Origin: Sarcocystis neurona
Taxonomy: Eukaryota > Apicomplexa > Conoidasida > Eucoccidiorida > Sarcocystidae
Direction of reading: 5' to 3'
DNA length: 64,000 bases
Assembly: GCA_000727475.1 (NCBI GenBank)
Contig: KL647288.1
Location: 10,949,870 to 11,013,869, forward strand
Shown here one piece after another: positions 11,259-24,339 of this stretch. The notes under the pieces are model-generated. The model made no database searches. It was not told the origin of the DNA and worked only from the letters and a program-made list of their open reading frames with translations. A program made the position numbers and the translations under genes. Position 1 is the stretch's first letter, and every line of letters starts with the position of its first letter.

Positions 11259-14200
11259 ATGCAGCAGCAGGAGCAGCAGTCGCGACTGCTCCAGAAGCGG
11301 CGTAGCGGCGGAGAAGCTGCAGGCCGTGCTGGTCGAGCGGAGCAGCAGGTGAAGCAGCAGCGCGGGCCCCAGAAGAGCAGCAACGGGAGCGAGGACACGT
11401 GGGGAGGAAACAACAGCAGCAGTTGCTGCCGGAAGAGCAGCAGCAGCAGCAGCTGTGAAGGAGACGGGAAAGCAAGGATGCGTGATAAAGGCGTTGCTGT
11501 CTCGTCTCGGCCGCTACTGCAGCGTAGCCAGCGCGCAGTTCCAGGCCGTGACGCGCTTCTTCGGCGGCCCTGCAGCCGACAACGGCGTGGCTGCGTGGCC
11601 GAGAGCGAAGCAGCAGCAACAGCGTCTTCCGTATGAAGAAGAAGCTGCAGCCGCTCTGCTCCTTCGCAGCATGTGGGGGCAGCCCCAGTTGCGGCTGCTG
11701 CAGCTGCGGGCTCGCAGGCAGCTGCTGCTGAGGTTCGCGAAGCTGATTCCGCTGCTGCTGCTCTCCGAGCAGCTGCACCTTCGCATGTCGCATCTGAAGC
11801 AGCAGCAGCCACAGACCCAACTACAGCAGCAGCAGGAGGCGCAGCACGAGCAACAGCAGAAAGAGAAACAGCAGGTGTGGGGTTTGTGGCTGGGCGTGGA
11901 CGCGATCGATAGCAGTGGGCTGCGCTGCAGAAGCAGCACGTGTCTCTCCCACAGAGTCGCTGCACCACTTTTCAACGAGCCTGCTGCTGCTGCTGCCCGT
12001 CTGCCAAAAGCTGTTCGCGCTGCTATACCCAGTGCTGCCTGTGCTGCTGCTGCTGAGGAAGGTGCAGCGTGTGTCGCTTGGAAGGCCTGCTGCAGCACGT
12101 CCGTCAACGACATTCCTGCAACACTGGCGCTGCGTGGGTCTCTGTCTCGACCCCAAACGGGAAAAAAAACCAACGACAGCAGCCACACGCGCAGCAACAA
12201 CAGCAGCCACAGAGTCAGCAGCAACAGCGGCAGCAACCCAAGCAGCACCACCACCACGTCCTCGAAAGACAGCACGAGCACGTGCGTGAGCAGCAGCAAC
12301 AGCAGTCGCAGGAGCAGCAGCAGGAGGAAGACAAGGGATGCGAGCGGCACCAGTTGCAGGAGCAGCTCGTGGAAGCGTCCCTGCAGGACGACGGACATCG
12401 ACAGCAGCAGGCAGAGAAATGGCTGGGGCAGTGTATTACACGTGCCGACGAAGAAAGAGAGCAGCAGCTGCAACCGGGGCTGCAACTGGGTGCTGGGGGT
12501 CCCCCGCTCTACGGCTCTTCCTCCTGCTGCCGCTTGTTCTTCCTCCGCAAAAGCAGCTGCTGCTGCTGTTTCTCGAGCTGGCCACTTGTCCGCGTGCCGG
12601 TCTTCCCCGTTGCAGCAAAGCCCCTTCTTCGACCCCACACGGCTCTCCCCTTCCTGCGCGCTGCTGCCTCCTCTCGTTGTTGCCTGCTGCTGCCCACGTA
12701 GCGCTGCCTGTAGCGACAGACGAGGCCCCTGCCACAGCCGTAGCAGCAACAGCAGCCACAACACTTCCAGCCGCACCACTCCCTCCTGCGGCCCCCAGAC
12801 GGTTCTCTGCAGCAGCAGCAACAGCAGCGGCAACGGCAGCAGCAGGAGCATCAGCAGCCGCAGCTACTCTCCCCGCAGCAACACCGGCAGCAGCAATCCC
12901 AGGAACAGCAGCCTCTGCGGCAACAGCAGTGGCCACTGCAGCAGCCATGTGCTTGCGGAGACACAACCACCTGCTGGTGTCGGTGCTCCATACAACAGGC
13001 CAGCCGTTCTGCGCGGCAGTGGGGCCAGCCACCCTGCCGCTGCCGCCAGTTCTGCTCCTGCTGCTGGTGCCTCTGCTGCTGCTGCTGCCTCTGCTGTTGC
13101 TGGTGCTCCTCCTGCTCCTGCTGCTGCAGTGGACGTCTGCTGCGCTGGGAGCAGCGCGTCGGTCGAGACCTGCGCTGCTGCCGGTGGAGCGGAGGAAGGG
13201 CTGCTGCTGGTGGTGGTGCGCACAGCAGCAGGGGACGCGACCCTTGACTGGCAGCAGCAATTCCTTCTTCCCCGCAGCGCCACGCTCTCAGATTTGCAGC
13301 GGGCCCTCCAGCGCCGTCTGCTGCCGCCGCAGACAAAGGCCCCCTTCCAGCAGCAGCGGCAACAGCAGCAGCACCAACAGCAGCGAGTGCCGCACGCGAT
13401 TCCGCTCTGTATGTTACGGTTGCTGTACGGAGGAGCAGTTCTTGCGGATCCTACGTTGCGTCTGGCTTCGCTGCTGCCCGAGCGGCCTGCTACGGCTGGT
13501 GGCGCTGCTGTCGCTGCCGCCGCGCCTCGCCAGCAAACGCAACAGCCCGAGAGTCTGCTGCTGCTTCTGGACATGCCTGTGCCTCCCCGTCTTCCTCCTC
13601 CTCGCTCTGTGCAGCAGCAGGTGGGTGGTGAAGCAGCTGCAGAGCACCGGTGGATCTCGCTTCTTCCACGTCCTGCAGCAGCGGGAGCAGCTAGTAGTAG
13701 TAACGGCAGTGCTGCTGTTGCTGCTGCGTCTTACGAACTGCTCGCGGAGCTTGCCGCGTTCGAGGAAACAGCAGCGCTGCTGCGGCGGCTGCAGGAGAAG
13801 GCAACAGCAGCAGCGGCAGCTGCAGCAGCAGCGGCGACAGCAGCGGCCGCCGACGTCGCTGCTCCAACAGGAGAAAAGACTTCGACCAGAGTAGGGTTAG
13901 CAGCAGGCGATGACCCAGCGGAAGCTGCTTCTCCTCCCTCCTCTGCCGTTGTGAAAGTGTCGCGGCCGGAGGAGACAGCAGTAGCGAAAGCGCGGGCAGG
14001 CAGTCGAAGAGCAGCAGCAGCAGCAGGCCGAGCAGCAGGAGCAGAAGCCGCAGTGATGGAGGCAGTGCTTGGAGGACGATACATGCCGTTGCAGAGCAGC
14101 GAAGGACTGCAGGAGAAGCTGCGGGTGCTGCGACGCGAGTTGCTGCGGGTGCAGCAGCAGCGGCATCAGCAGCAGCAGCAGAGGTCAAGGAGCAGCTCTG

Positions 14201-14789
14201 CTGGCAGCGGCGAAGGCAGAGACGCAGGTAGGAAAAGAAGCAGCAGCAGCAGCAAAGGAGAGGGGGAAGAAGAAGAAGAGGAGGAGGAGGAGAAGAGAGT
14301 GAGAAGGCAGTCCTTTTTTTTCCCTGTTCGAGCAACGACGTTGAGCAAGCGGCTGCAGCAGGTGCTGCGCGTTGAATTTGACGTGGAGTGGAAGTGGCTG
14401 CTGTCGGTGTCTGCTGCTGCTGCTGGGCTGCAGCTGCTGCTGCCGCACTCCTGGTCGAGCAGCACCGAGGAGCAGGTAGAAACGGGGCCAAGCGCAGACC
14501 GGCCTGCAGCGGAGGGGAGTGGGGGAGAAAGAGAAAGCAGCGAGAGCCTGAGCGCACGGCGACGGCGTCAGCTGCTGCTGCTCGTTGGCCCTGTGCTGCT
14601 GCTGCTGCAGTGGAGACCCGTGAGGCTGCTGCGAAAAATCGCCTGGCATGCGCTGCCCAGGGGAAGCAGATGGAAAGGTACGTGGGTCCGCTCCCTGCGC
14701 TGCTGCTGCTCGCTTCGCAGGGACAAAAACGTCTTTTTGCCGAGTCAGTGGTCCGAGTCCTCACCGCAGCTGCAGTTGACCACGCGTGA
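11259..14789 (+). CDS. Protein with ubiquitin-like domain and Q/A-rich regions
   Basis: The best-supported exon is 13130-14406, after a long pyrimidine tract ending CTGCTGCTGCAG. It reads LLLVVVRTAAGDATLDWQQQ, then LPRSATLSDLQRALQRRL, a short Q-run, and IPLCMLRLLYGGAVLADPTL. That order (strand, helix with L-x-x-L spacing, then RLLYGGxxLxDxxTL) is the pattern of a ubiquitin-like fold. An Ala-rich helical region, MEAVLGGRYMPLQS, a basic/Q helix and an acidic run follow. A 56-bp intron (14407-14462) leads in phase 0 to exon 14463-14789, which ends SVVRVLTAAAVDHA and a stop. 5' exons are likely (an ATG at 11259 followed by a Q-rich frame to a GTGAAG donor; a Q/H/E-rich helix at about 12170-12500; a Q-rich frame at 12740-12960) but are not joined. 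The exact family is unknown. The alternative single open frame through 11455-14871 crosses introns and a TA microsatellite. Confidence 0.55.
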
Positions 14790-14799
14790 AGCTTCACGG

Positions 14800-15530
14800 C
14801 TGTATATATATATATATATGTGTATATGTGTATATGTGTGTATATATAGAAAGAGAGCGAACGAAAAATAGGTGTCGGGAGAGAAAGTTGAGGCGGGGGT
14901 AGGAAGGGGAGGACAGCGAGACACGTGGAGCAAACATGCAGGGGAACAGTCTTCGCTGAATCTTTGCAGTGTGATATTTTTCTTCTGGCCTCATTTATGG
15001 ATGTGTTTGTACGTAGGTACACATACGTACGTCTGTGTATGTGGAGATTTATATATGAGACTGGCCCCGTGTACATACGTCAAGATAGATATGTGTGCAT
15101 ACGCGTTTATGTCTGTGTCCGTCTCTTCTGTCTGTCTGTCTGTCTACCTATCTATGTATACACATATACATATATACATATATATATATCTGGGCAGAGT
15201 TATATCTGTCTGCGTACGCGTATGCATGTACATATATATGGTGGGTTATCACTGTCTGCGTAGATGTACGTATATACGTATGCGTGTGTATAGAGATATA
15301 TATGTATTTCTGCGGGGTTATATCTGTCTATGTATGTGTATGTATTTACATACATATAGACACGTGTGTATGTATTTGTGCGGGATAATACCGATTTGCG
15401 CTCACGTATGTATATACGTATGTGTGTGTATATATATACAGATATGTGTATCCGTGCGGGGCTATATATGTCTCTCCACATAAGTATATATGCATTTGTG
15501 TATATATATACGTATATGTTTAGAGCTCTG
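14800..15530. repeat. TA/TG/ACGT microsatellite cluster
   Basis: Successive runs of TATATG, TGTA, TCTG and TATATA, mixed with ACGTATG words, span 14803-14860 and 15125-15510. No gene is supported inside. Similar clusters recur at 16440-16560, 17350-17620 and elsewhere in the P block. Confidence 0.85.
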
Positions 15531-16287
15531 CTAACAGCGGACTTCCTGTTGTTGCTTCTGCGATAGGCAAAATCATTCCAGCGAGCTGTGTATCGACGCG
15601 TTGCCGTGCTGCTGCTGCTGCTCCTTCTCCTTTCCCTCGGCCGCGGTTCGCTGCTGCGCCTGCTACTGCTGCCGCGCAGACAGATTCCTCGTCGGCTTCC
15701 TGCTGCAGCAGCAACTGTTGAATCATCTCTCTCTCGTGCAGCTGGTTTCATGCGTCCACCTGCTACTTGTTTACCCCCTTCCGCGGACCTGCTGCCGCGG
15801 CTGGTCCTTTGCTGCTCCTGCTGCTTCAGTTTCTCCTTCTTCTATCTACCTGTGCTACTCCGCCGTTGCTGGTGCTTGTCCTTCTCGTTTTTCGCTGCTG
15901 CCGGTGTCGTCGTAGCGCCTTGTTTGGGCTGCTGCTGGTGCGCATGCTGCTACTTGTGTGCTGCTCTTCGTCACCCCCTCACGTGCTGCTGCTGCTGTTG
16001 AAGAACAGCGCGCGCAGCTGCTACCTCGGGCAGCTGTGCCGCTCTGCCGAATTTAACTGCAACTACGGCTACTACTGCCGCTGTTCTGCCAGGCGCGCGC
16101 TGCAGCGCGGCTGCGGCCGTGCTCCTGTTTCTGCCGCTGTGCTATTCTCTCTGCTGCTGCTCCTGTCTGTGGGGTGTGCGTGGTGGCTCTTGCTGCCGCA
16201 GTCCTGCAGCCGTTCCTCCCTGCGGCGCAAGTGGCCATGCTGTCGATAGACGAGGAGGAGGTGCTGCAGCAGATTCAGCAGGCGTGA
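15525..16287 (+). CDS. Unidentified gene, 3' exon
   Basis: The terminal exon is about 16202-16287, after the acceptor CTTGCTGCCGCAG. It reads LQPFLPAAQVAMLSIDEEEV and then LQQIQQA before a TGA at 16285-16287. The mix of hydrophobic, acidic and Q residues is unlike repeat sequence. Upstream plus-strand DNA is CTG-rich as in introns, with possible exons at about 15525-15720 and 15985-16060 (VEEQRAQLLPRAAVPLCRI). The product is not recognised. On the minus strand an ATG at 15726 opens 68 codons ending GSPLLAEL, a competing reading of the first part. The strand of the 15.5-16.0 kb part is therefore unsure. Confidence 0.33.
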
Positions 16288-16439
16288 AGATGTCTTAGTC
16301 TTCTTCGAAACTGCGATGAGCGCGGCACCGTCTCTGTTCGCTGCGACTTGCAGTCTACCCCCTCTCCGCGTATTTATTATACGTGGCTCCTGTCCACACA
16401 CAAGACGCCCAGTCGACGCCTCTTTTCCAGCAGGGTCTC

Positions 16440-19400
16440 ATATATATGTGTATGTATGTGTGTGTATATATGTATATGTGTATGTGCGTACGTATATACA
16501 TATGTATACATATAGATATGTGTGTGTACATATGTATCTACACGCATGTATAAATATATATTTGTGTAGCAGAAGGATCCGACACAGACGCTGTACAGCG
16601 TCTATCTGTAAAGCCGTGCTGCTGAGCAGCACTATGTAACCGCCGGAGTATGGACTTAAAGTTTAATGGTATCACGGTCGGTAATATATAGAGATGAAGA
16701 GGGAGAAAAATAAATATTTCCCTCTCTCCTGATACGTGTTTATAGATATATAGGTATTAATAGGCGTGAGCACGTCTAGTTATATCTCTGTGTGTGTGCG
16801 TATATATATTAGTCCAGGATACGACATGGTCAGACGTATACGCAGGACTCGTTCACTTGCTAAATACTCTCCCCTTGTGGCCGGAATATATCGTTTGTGT
16901 GGAATATGTCTGTGTGTATATCTGTATCTGGAAGATGGTATAAGTCTACGGATGTATATAGATATATGGTTTGTGGCGCGTGGGCGTTTTTACTTACATA
17001 TAGAAATGTGCATACACAGATGCAGACGCCTCTGTTGCTTTCCTTCCTAAAAGATTGCCGCGAAGTCTCAATGTCGTTTCTCTGAACGAGATAACAGAGA
17101 CTAAAGGAAACACTTTCCTCCACTCTTCTGTACACTGCCGCCGGCCCAGACTACGGAGTGGTAAGAACTCATGGAAACGTAGGAGCATACGTCTGCGTGG
17201 ATTTAGACGTCATGTCAAAAAAGTAGGGGGGACATTCTGCTCGGCTTTCTCCTTCTCAACGGAAAGATGGCTCCTCTGCGAAACACTCCGAAAGAGCCTC
17301 TCTAGCATATTTGCCATGGAAAATACTTGGTCAATACTTGTCTGTACAACAATATATATATACACGTGTGTATGTATATATATATGTATCTGTGCACAGT
17401 CCTTGATTTGCTATGGAAGACACCTGCTCAATCCTTGTGTGTATGCATATACATATATATAGAGTCCTTCTCCGCGCAGACACATACATATATATAGTCT
17501 TAATGTGTACGCACATATCTATATATATGTATTTTTTGTGTGCACAGTCCTTTCTTGCGCAGGTGTATCCGTGTATATGTATATACGTGTTTGTATGGGA
17601 CTCGTACAAAGCAAGAGACAGAACCCATTGCTTGTGGTATAGACCAGTCGACTCCTTGCCGAACTCCTCACGGGGTGACCCCGGTGTCTATCTCGCTCTG
17701 CATACAAAGAGATGCCAGAGACGGCGTGTGAGGTGTCCAGGAGAATTTCGTGGACTCCTGCACCGCATGCAGACTATATTTGGTTCTGGTCACGTGGACG
17801 TGTGCAGACAGCCGGTGCACACCTCGGCGACGAGAAGTCCTCCAGACATCCTCATCTCACGCGACACTATGTGGCGTCGAAAGAAGTGTATTTAAAAATA
17901 GTGTACGTCCAATCCCCCCTGCCTGCGGCGTGCAGCCTAAACGTGTCTATATTTGTGGGTGAATCTATACATTTGTACATCTGTATCTCTCTCCACCTAT
18001 ATGGAAACTCATGTGGAAACACACTCTTGCGTGCGCCTTAAAGCGTGGTGCGCCCTGCAAACACTGGATTCCGGTTTAAAAGTGGCAGAATAGTCCTCTG
18101 GGATGGGGTCTACGGAACTGATCAACACAAGCACTGATATACGTATCTTTGTGTACATGTTGCCGTTGGTGTTACGCACGACAAGACACTGCACACCGCC
18201 TAAAGGTGTGTCGACGTACAGATATGTATGTCTGCATATGAAAGATGGTATAAGTCTAGATATATATATATATGTGTGTGATTTGTGGCGTGTGGGTGTT
18301 TGTGCTTACATGTAGAGATCTAGGTTTGTCTACAGCAGCATTTGAAATCACGACACGTCTCCTTTTTTATTCGTCCAAGGGATTCACGGTTTGCTTACGG
18401 TCTGTCCTCTAACGCTGACGTCATCTGGAAGAGTTCTACTTCCCCCACAAGCCAGTCGACGGCAGCGTTGAAAATTCAAAACTTGTCATATGACGAAAGG
18501 ATGTGTTCGCTGTGCTTCACATCCGTCGAAAGCAGTGCAGGCGTAGGCTGCACATATATCGATATACACGTTTATAACAAGAAAGAGAGAGACAGAGACA
18601 AAGGTACTCTTCTTGCGGGCATGTGTCCGGCGCGGCGTACCGCTTTCTTTTGTATAGAGGACACGTCGCGACACCTATGTCACTTCTGCTGTCGACCACC
18701 GAAAAAACTGCAATAATGCAATAAATAATAAACGTCCATTTCATGGATTACTAGCCTATACACGACGCCAGACTGTACGTCATCGGGGATCGCTGCACCT
18801 GGACAGCGTGGTCACCCGACTCCAGACGTTCAGGGTATACTGTAAACACATTCACTGCGTCTTTTCGGCAGCCTGTTTGAGAAGACTACAAGCGTTTAAA
18901 CACAAAACGCTTCTGTTGTCTCGATACTTCTGAAGAGGGCTACAAAAATCTTAAAACCGGAGAGAATGTGGCACTGTCAATGACCCAGTGCAGTAGTGTT
19001 GTGGAGAGGGAATTGACACAGTTTGCATCTTCTCCGCTTTGTTTTCAGAGAAAAAGGTGAGAACGGTCGGATCAGGTGGACGTTTTGTTTCACCGTAGCG
19101 CTCACTTAGGACGCTCCTTCAGATTTCTTATTTACGTATTCCGTTACAGGACAACGCGGGATCCCTCTGTGTATGGGTCGAATTCTGTAGTTCCTCTGGT
19201 GTGTTAGACTGTCTAAGCCCCTTGCAAGTACGCAAGTCAGAAACATATCTTCTGGACGCTGTACCTCACTATAACGCTCTTGTAGAATACAACGGAGATA
19301 CCTTCTCTTTGGTACGGAAGCAGATCCTGACAACGCTCACACGATATACCCCCTTGCACTCACAATTCATTTTGAGAGCTGCCTATGCACGTTGTCACTG

Positions 19401-20724
19401 AGCATCCACGTTGACTGGTTACCGACACCCTTCCTTGTTGCTCTACTGTATCGCTGAAGTTTTGACGAGCCACCCGTAAGAAGAAGGCTCCTCCACCGCT
19501 GTCGCAAACCCTTAGGGTACGCCTCCGTGCACAGTAAGTCGGGAAACGGCAACTTTTGCTGCGTAACTTCCTAGTTAGGGGAACAACGACGTGAATACCC
19601 CACCGATAAAATATTCACTTGCAAAAGACTATCAATACTCCAGCCGTTGTTAAGAAGCATAGGTACCGACACCCATTACGCAAGCCATGCATTAATACAT
19701 CTGTGTACCGTGCAAAGAAGATTACACCCACGTACCACCCTCACACGCGTGAAGCTGCACATTTTGCAAAGAATGCAACAAAGCACACAGTTCTACCTCC
19801 ATGTAAGTGGTGGAAAAAAGGAAAATCGACGCACTCTAGAGACCTAGGTCACTTCAGCTCTGGTGAAATTGTAGGAACAAGAGAGCCGCATAAACAGGAC
19901 GTACGTACACTGTCGCGAACGGTTCTGCACCGTCCAGGAAGTATCGCTTTAAACAGGCAAATGCTCTGCATCCGACGTGCTTTGGTGTACAACCTTACCA
20001 AGAGCAGATAAGTGCAGAAAGTAGAGATTTTCATCCGTGGCGTAGGTACTTACATATACGCGCAGGCGTGCGTTGTTGCTTGCACATTCGCTCGAAAGCT
20101 GGCGTTGCCCTGAGGACTACTTTGATGCTGGTGAATCCTGTGTGGGTGCGACGAGCAGCATTTGGCTCCGCATATACACGTGCTACCATTTCCATATTCG
20201 TGTACTGACACACAAACATATATATATATATGTATATATTTGCGAGTCTGTACGTGTGTGCAAGTGAATCTTGATGATGGGTCAGTAAGAAGCAGGCAGC
20301 GTAGACAGCAGCCTACCCATAAGCACCCTTAAGCGTGTATATACATGCAAGTGTTAGCGTATACATATATATACATATATATAAGCAAACAAGCAGAGCT
20401 GCAGATGTCTTTAAAAGGCCATGAAGTTGCAGAGCTCGACGACTGCAGACCAAGGGGTTTACCACTGTTGCATAAAGCGGCTCTCTCTTCGTGTCACTTT
20501 CTTCCGTCGTAGAAACGTGTGTACATACACAGTCAAATGTGTGCATGTATATGGATGTGTACACGTGTACACATACGGGTAGATGTGAATACATAAGCAT
20601 GCGTGTGTAGCTTCCGCCTGGCGGTCCTAACGTTCCGCACGCACGTGTACCTATGCGTGGAGAGCACGACAGACTGTAGCCAACCAATTGAGTGACTATA
20701 TATATATCTATATTTCAAGTGTGT

Positions 20725-20760
<36 letters not shown>

Positions 20761-23700
20761 ACACATATATAAATGATTACATACTTCTAGGTGCTGTTTA
20801 ATATATATATATATATATGCATATGTGTACACGCACGTGTGCACACGTATGTGCTTGTACAGTCGAGCCTGTGTGGATGTGCGTAAACGCTATTCAAACA
20901 AATAAAAAGTGTTCCTGCCTTCTTCAAACACGCGATGACAAGCCAGCCATCGTGTATATATATATATATATGTTTGTAAGCCTGAGTGTACACTGACGTA
21001 GGTAGACGTACACAATAACGCAGTACGTCACAGTAATACAAACCTGTACACCTGGAGAAGTACCACGTCTATACGTGGAAGTAAATATGGGCAGTGCAGT
21101 GGGAGAGACCGCCCTAATCTTCTTTCGTTCTACGTACGGCAACAGCTTTGCCCATAAGGGACTGTCGCTGTCTGGCAGGTGTGTTTCTTCGCTGCTGCAG
21201 CGCGGCTCTCCAAGAAGGCATGCGAAGGGCGTATCACACGCTGCAGGCTTACTGAATTAGAACACTTCATGGAAATCCTCTGCGTATCTACATGTGCAGG
21301 CACGGCGTACATGAGATCTGTGCACCAAACATGTCTACGCTCATCAGTGCACGTACGTGTGTAGAAGCACGCGCACCGTGAATATACCTAGACGTACGTA
21401 AGCGTGTATATATATATATATTCACATTCGTGCAGGCGTAGGAGTAAAAAGAGTGCAAGTTTAAATTTACATCCTGGTGTACATTTCCATGTGTGTATAC
21501 GGGTATTTACACGCAAGTACGGAAGGAGGATGCACCCCGGCCGAACATGATCTTGCCTGGGTGCGCAAAGATTTTACGCTGGAACACGCGGGATAAATAC
21601 GTCCAGACCCCCGCCGAGAACGCGTTCAGGGGAAGTTACACGCAAAGACGAGCCACTTGATATTTAAATTCTTCCATAGATGGATGCTACATTGCCGATG
21701 TATAATCCCTGAGTCTGAGCGTGTAGGCCATATCGACAGTCCTCTATTGCTATCTTCCAGGCAGCAGACTCCCCTTCTTTGTCACATATGCCGCAGAGCA
21801 GCAACAATCACGTGCTTGGAGAGTTGTTGTCGACCGTTGTCACGTGCAGGCTCTGCACGCAGCAAACCAGACCTGCTGCAGTATACCGCAGACCTGCTTT
21901 TGAGGGAGGTGAGATCTCGCTATATTGAGACACTTTACGGCATTCCTGTTCCGCATACGTACATTCCGACGCCATATCCTCGTTTGTCAGGATGCAATGC
22001 GTAGGGCGAGAAGTGGCTGCCTTGGTGTAATCCAATGTTAAATGATGTGCGACGTTCCATATCACCGCAAAACTAGCCGCAGTTACGTGGTCGTGGGCGG
22101 CGTGGACTCTGCGCCTTTCCTCGTCAACGTTCCGGCCGCAGTAGGTAGTCCAACACGAAAGTGAAGATTTTCAGCTTTCTGTGCAAATCTAGCTCCATTG
22201 CTGCGGTCTTCAATAGCAGAGACTACTCGTTGAATTTCCTGCTTCAGTAACTAACTGCAGTGAATTTCACTCTTCGTAGGTCAGACTTTTAATCGCTTAT
22301 CTGGCAATAACCAGCCGGTGGTCCATGGCACAATGCATCTTTGTTCCCCCGTGTAAAAACTACGTTTGGAATTCTACGGCTTTTCTCGACATGTTAGAGT
22401 ATACAGGTGTATTTATTTGGTGTTCGGGTAAGCAAGGACACCTGGAGTATCACGTGGAGCACGAGACGTACACGACGACTGAGGAAGCACACATATGTGT
22501 GGATATATCTATACATCAAAATGTGTAAATACAGAAAATGTGTAAGCTGACCGTGAAAATGTACCTTTAAGTGTATCCACGTGTGCGCAAAAGAAAAACG
22601 ATGCGTATGCCGGCGTCTATCGCACACCCGTGTGTACTGCAGGCTCACTGATCCACATGGTGCATCAACTACGGCAGTAAGCAGTTATAAGCAGTGCCGT
22701 GGGGACAGACGAAATCGGACGTCTATGAGTTTGGTTAACGTCGTACGTGTTGGAGGGGTTCATCGCGTTCTTTACAACGGCCTTCAGGAAAGGGCTACAG
22801 TGCCGTTCAACGACGTACACAACGTACGTGTGTGTACGTACACCTTTCGGTACATTCGAGGAGTTCTGTTTCTGTTTCTGCATACCGGTACTCAGAACTA
22901 TACGCACAACGATTCAAAACAGCAATACTTTCTTCGCGTATATAATGTAAAAGGCAGTCACAAAGGCACATGTGTAGATATACCCCATGGCGTGTGAAAA
23001 ATCCTACAAAGATTCGCAGGCAACCAGCGCTTCGACCTGATGCAGATACCGACAGCTGTGGGTGTGCGGTCCTTTCTGCATAGACAGCACATACAACATG
23101 TTGCGGTGAATAAACTGAGAAAAAAGACTCAAGCAGGGTGACGGCCACAGATGGCACCCGGCAGCAAGCAACCCCTGCGCACCTCAAGTTTTCAGGCGAG
23201 CACCGGTATCGTACAGCTGGTACGCACATACACACGCACATACATACATGCGTATCTATATATGTCATTATATGTGTCGGGAATGTTCTTTTACACCTAC
23301 GTGTGTACAACTTAAAACTGTTACGCACATCTACGCATGCGCACACAAACGGCTAACGAAGCTGCGACAGTGTACGTGTAGATAGTTGTAACTTCTTGGT
23401 GGGCGCTCCAGGGGAAATGGACGCACTCCCAGCATCAACCCAAAGTAGGTGTCTAGTAGTATTCGAGGCAAGGCAGTCAGCTCAAATATCATCAGACGCA
23501 AGGCCCGACGGGCAACTTCATCGTGATTTTGTCGCTTCGAAGGAAGGACAACAAATCTACAAGTGTGACTCATATTTGGCATTGTAGTCCTCGCTGGTTT
23601 ACATTTCATTCACGGCATTTTCGTATTATACGAATCCTCGGTATAGATAGTCGTGCTGCATTCAACGATCACCAATATCTTTCTCCCAGAGGGTGTTTGC

Positions 23701-23800
23701 ACGATTGTACACAATGTCGTCAGTAGTCTCTCCCCCAAGACAACCTTTTCTACTCTAAGTTGTACAATACTTCCCGACTGAATTCCTCCAGACAGCAGTT
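16440..23800. other. P-type block start: microsatellites, no firm gene
   Basis: Base composition is balanced and no frame is long. TA/TG/CATA runs recur (16440-16560, 17350-17620, 18255-18280, 20700-20765, 20940-20975, 21400-21420). Coding-like pieces occur at about 19100-19330 and 19220-19400, where both strands read plausibly, at 20060-20150 minus (SIKVVLRATPAFERMCKQQR before a GTAAGT donor), and at 23340-23600, again on either strand. None could be joined into a gene. Given how small the verified exons in this block are, missed exons are likely. Confidence 0.5.
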
Positions 23801-23825
23801 TTCAAACACACTGCATCCTCGTGGT

Positions 23826-24329
23826 CTAATCGGACTCCAAGTACGAGCCTGCAAGACGATGCTTGTAGTGCCAGTGTTCGCAGGACCACACGTCGTTAAG
23901 TAGGCACAAAGCCAACGTAATGCCGAACGCGGCACCTGAGCGCACCAGATTCGGGACGATGCTGCTATCGTTCCTAAAATTCTTAAATGCCCCGTACTGG
24001 TAGTATTCTGCAGGAATATCATCGGTGTAGTGGGGAATAATTTGCTGCGCCTCATGGTGTTGCAATGCGTGGTGTCCAGCTCTGCGAGGCCTAGATAAAA
24101 GGAAACCGCAGGAACGCTGGCTGCAGGAAGACCGTGAGGTTGTGTGAGTAACGGACGAAAAAAATTGACGGAAAGGGGAGAGGGTAGACGACGACTGAAG
24201 AAAATGCTGGCGAAAAACTGAAGTCAACGGAGAAGTATGTGCACCGGAAGAAACCCAAACGGCAGCCAGACGCTTCGGAAAAACTGGACTGCCGGCCGCC
24301 AAAATGCGGACCGCATTTCGCGCAGCCAT
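23826..24329 (-). CDS. Probable mitochondrial inner-membrane protein
   Basis: A 167-residue frame starts at an ATG and ends at a stop. The first 60 residues are rich in Ala, Arg, Ser and Phe and have no acidic residue, as in a mitochondrial targeting peptide (MAARNAVRILAAGSPVFPKR). The rest is acidic/aromatic (IIPHYTDDIPAEYYQYG), then one hydrophobic span (SGAAFGITLALCLLNDVW), then a short tail HWHYKHRLAGSY. One targeting signal plus one membrane span and a short matrix or intermembrane tail resembles small accessory subunits of respiratory complexes or ATP synthase. Many of these are lineage-specific in apicomplexans, and the exact subunit cannot be named from the sequence. A good acceptor (TTTCCTTTTATCTAG, 24094) sits inside the frame, so part of the middle could be intron. 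Confidence 0.55.
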   Translation of the reverse strand: MAARNAVRILAAGSPVFPKRLAAVWVSSGAHTSPLTSVFRQHFLQSSSTLSPFRQFFSSVTHTTSRSSCSQRSCGFLLSRPRRAGHHALQHHEAQQIIPHYTDDIPAEYYQYGAFKNFRNDSSIVPNLVRSGAAFGITLALCLLNDVWSCEHWHYKHRLAGSYLESD

Positions 24330-24339
24330 GGTGAGAAAC

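Noticed and set aside
11455..14871. Single 1138-codon frame for the ubiquitin-like gene
   Set aside because: It starts at GTG, passes pyrimidine-rich stretches with good acceptors, and ends inside a TA microsatellite.
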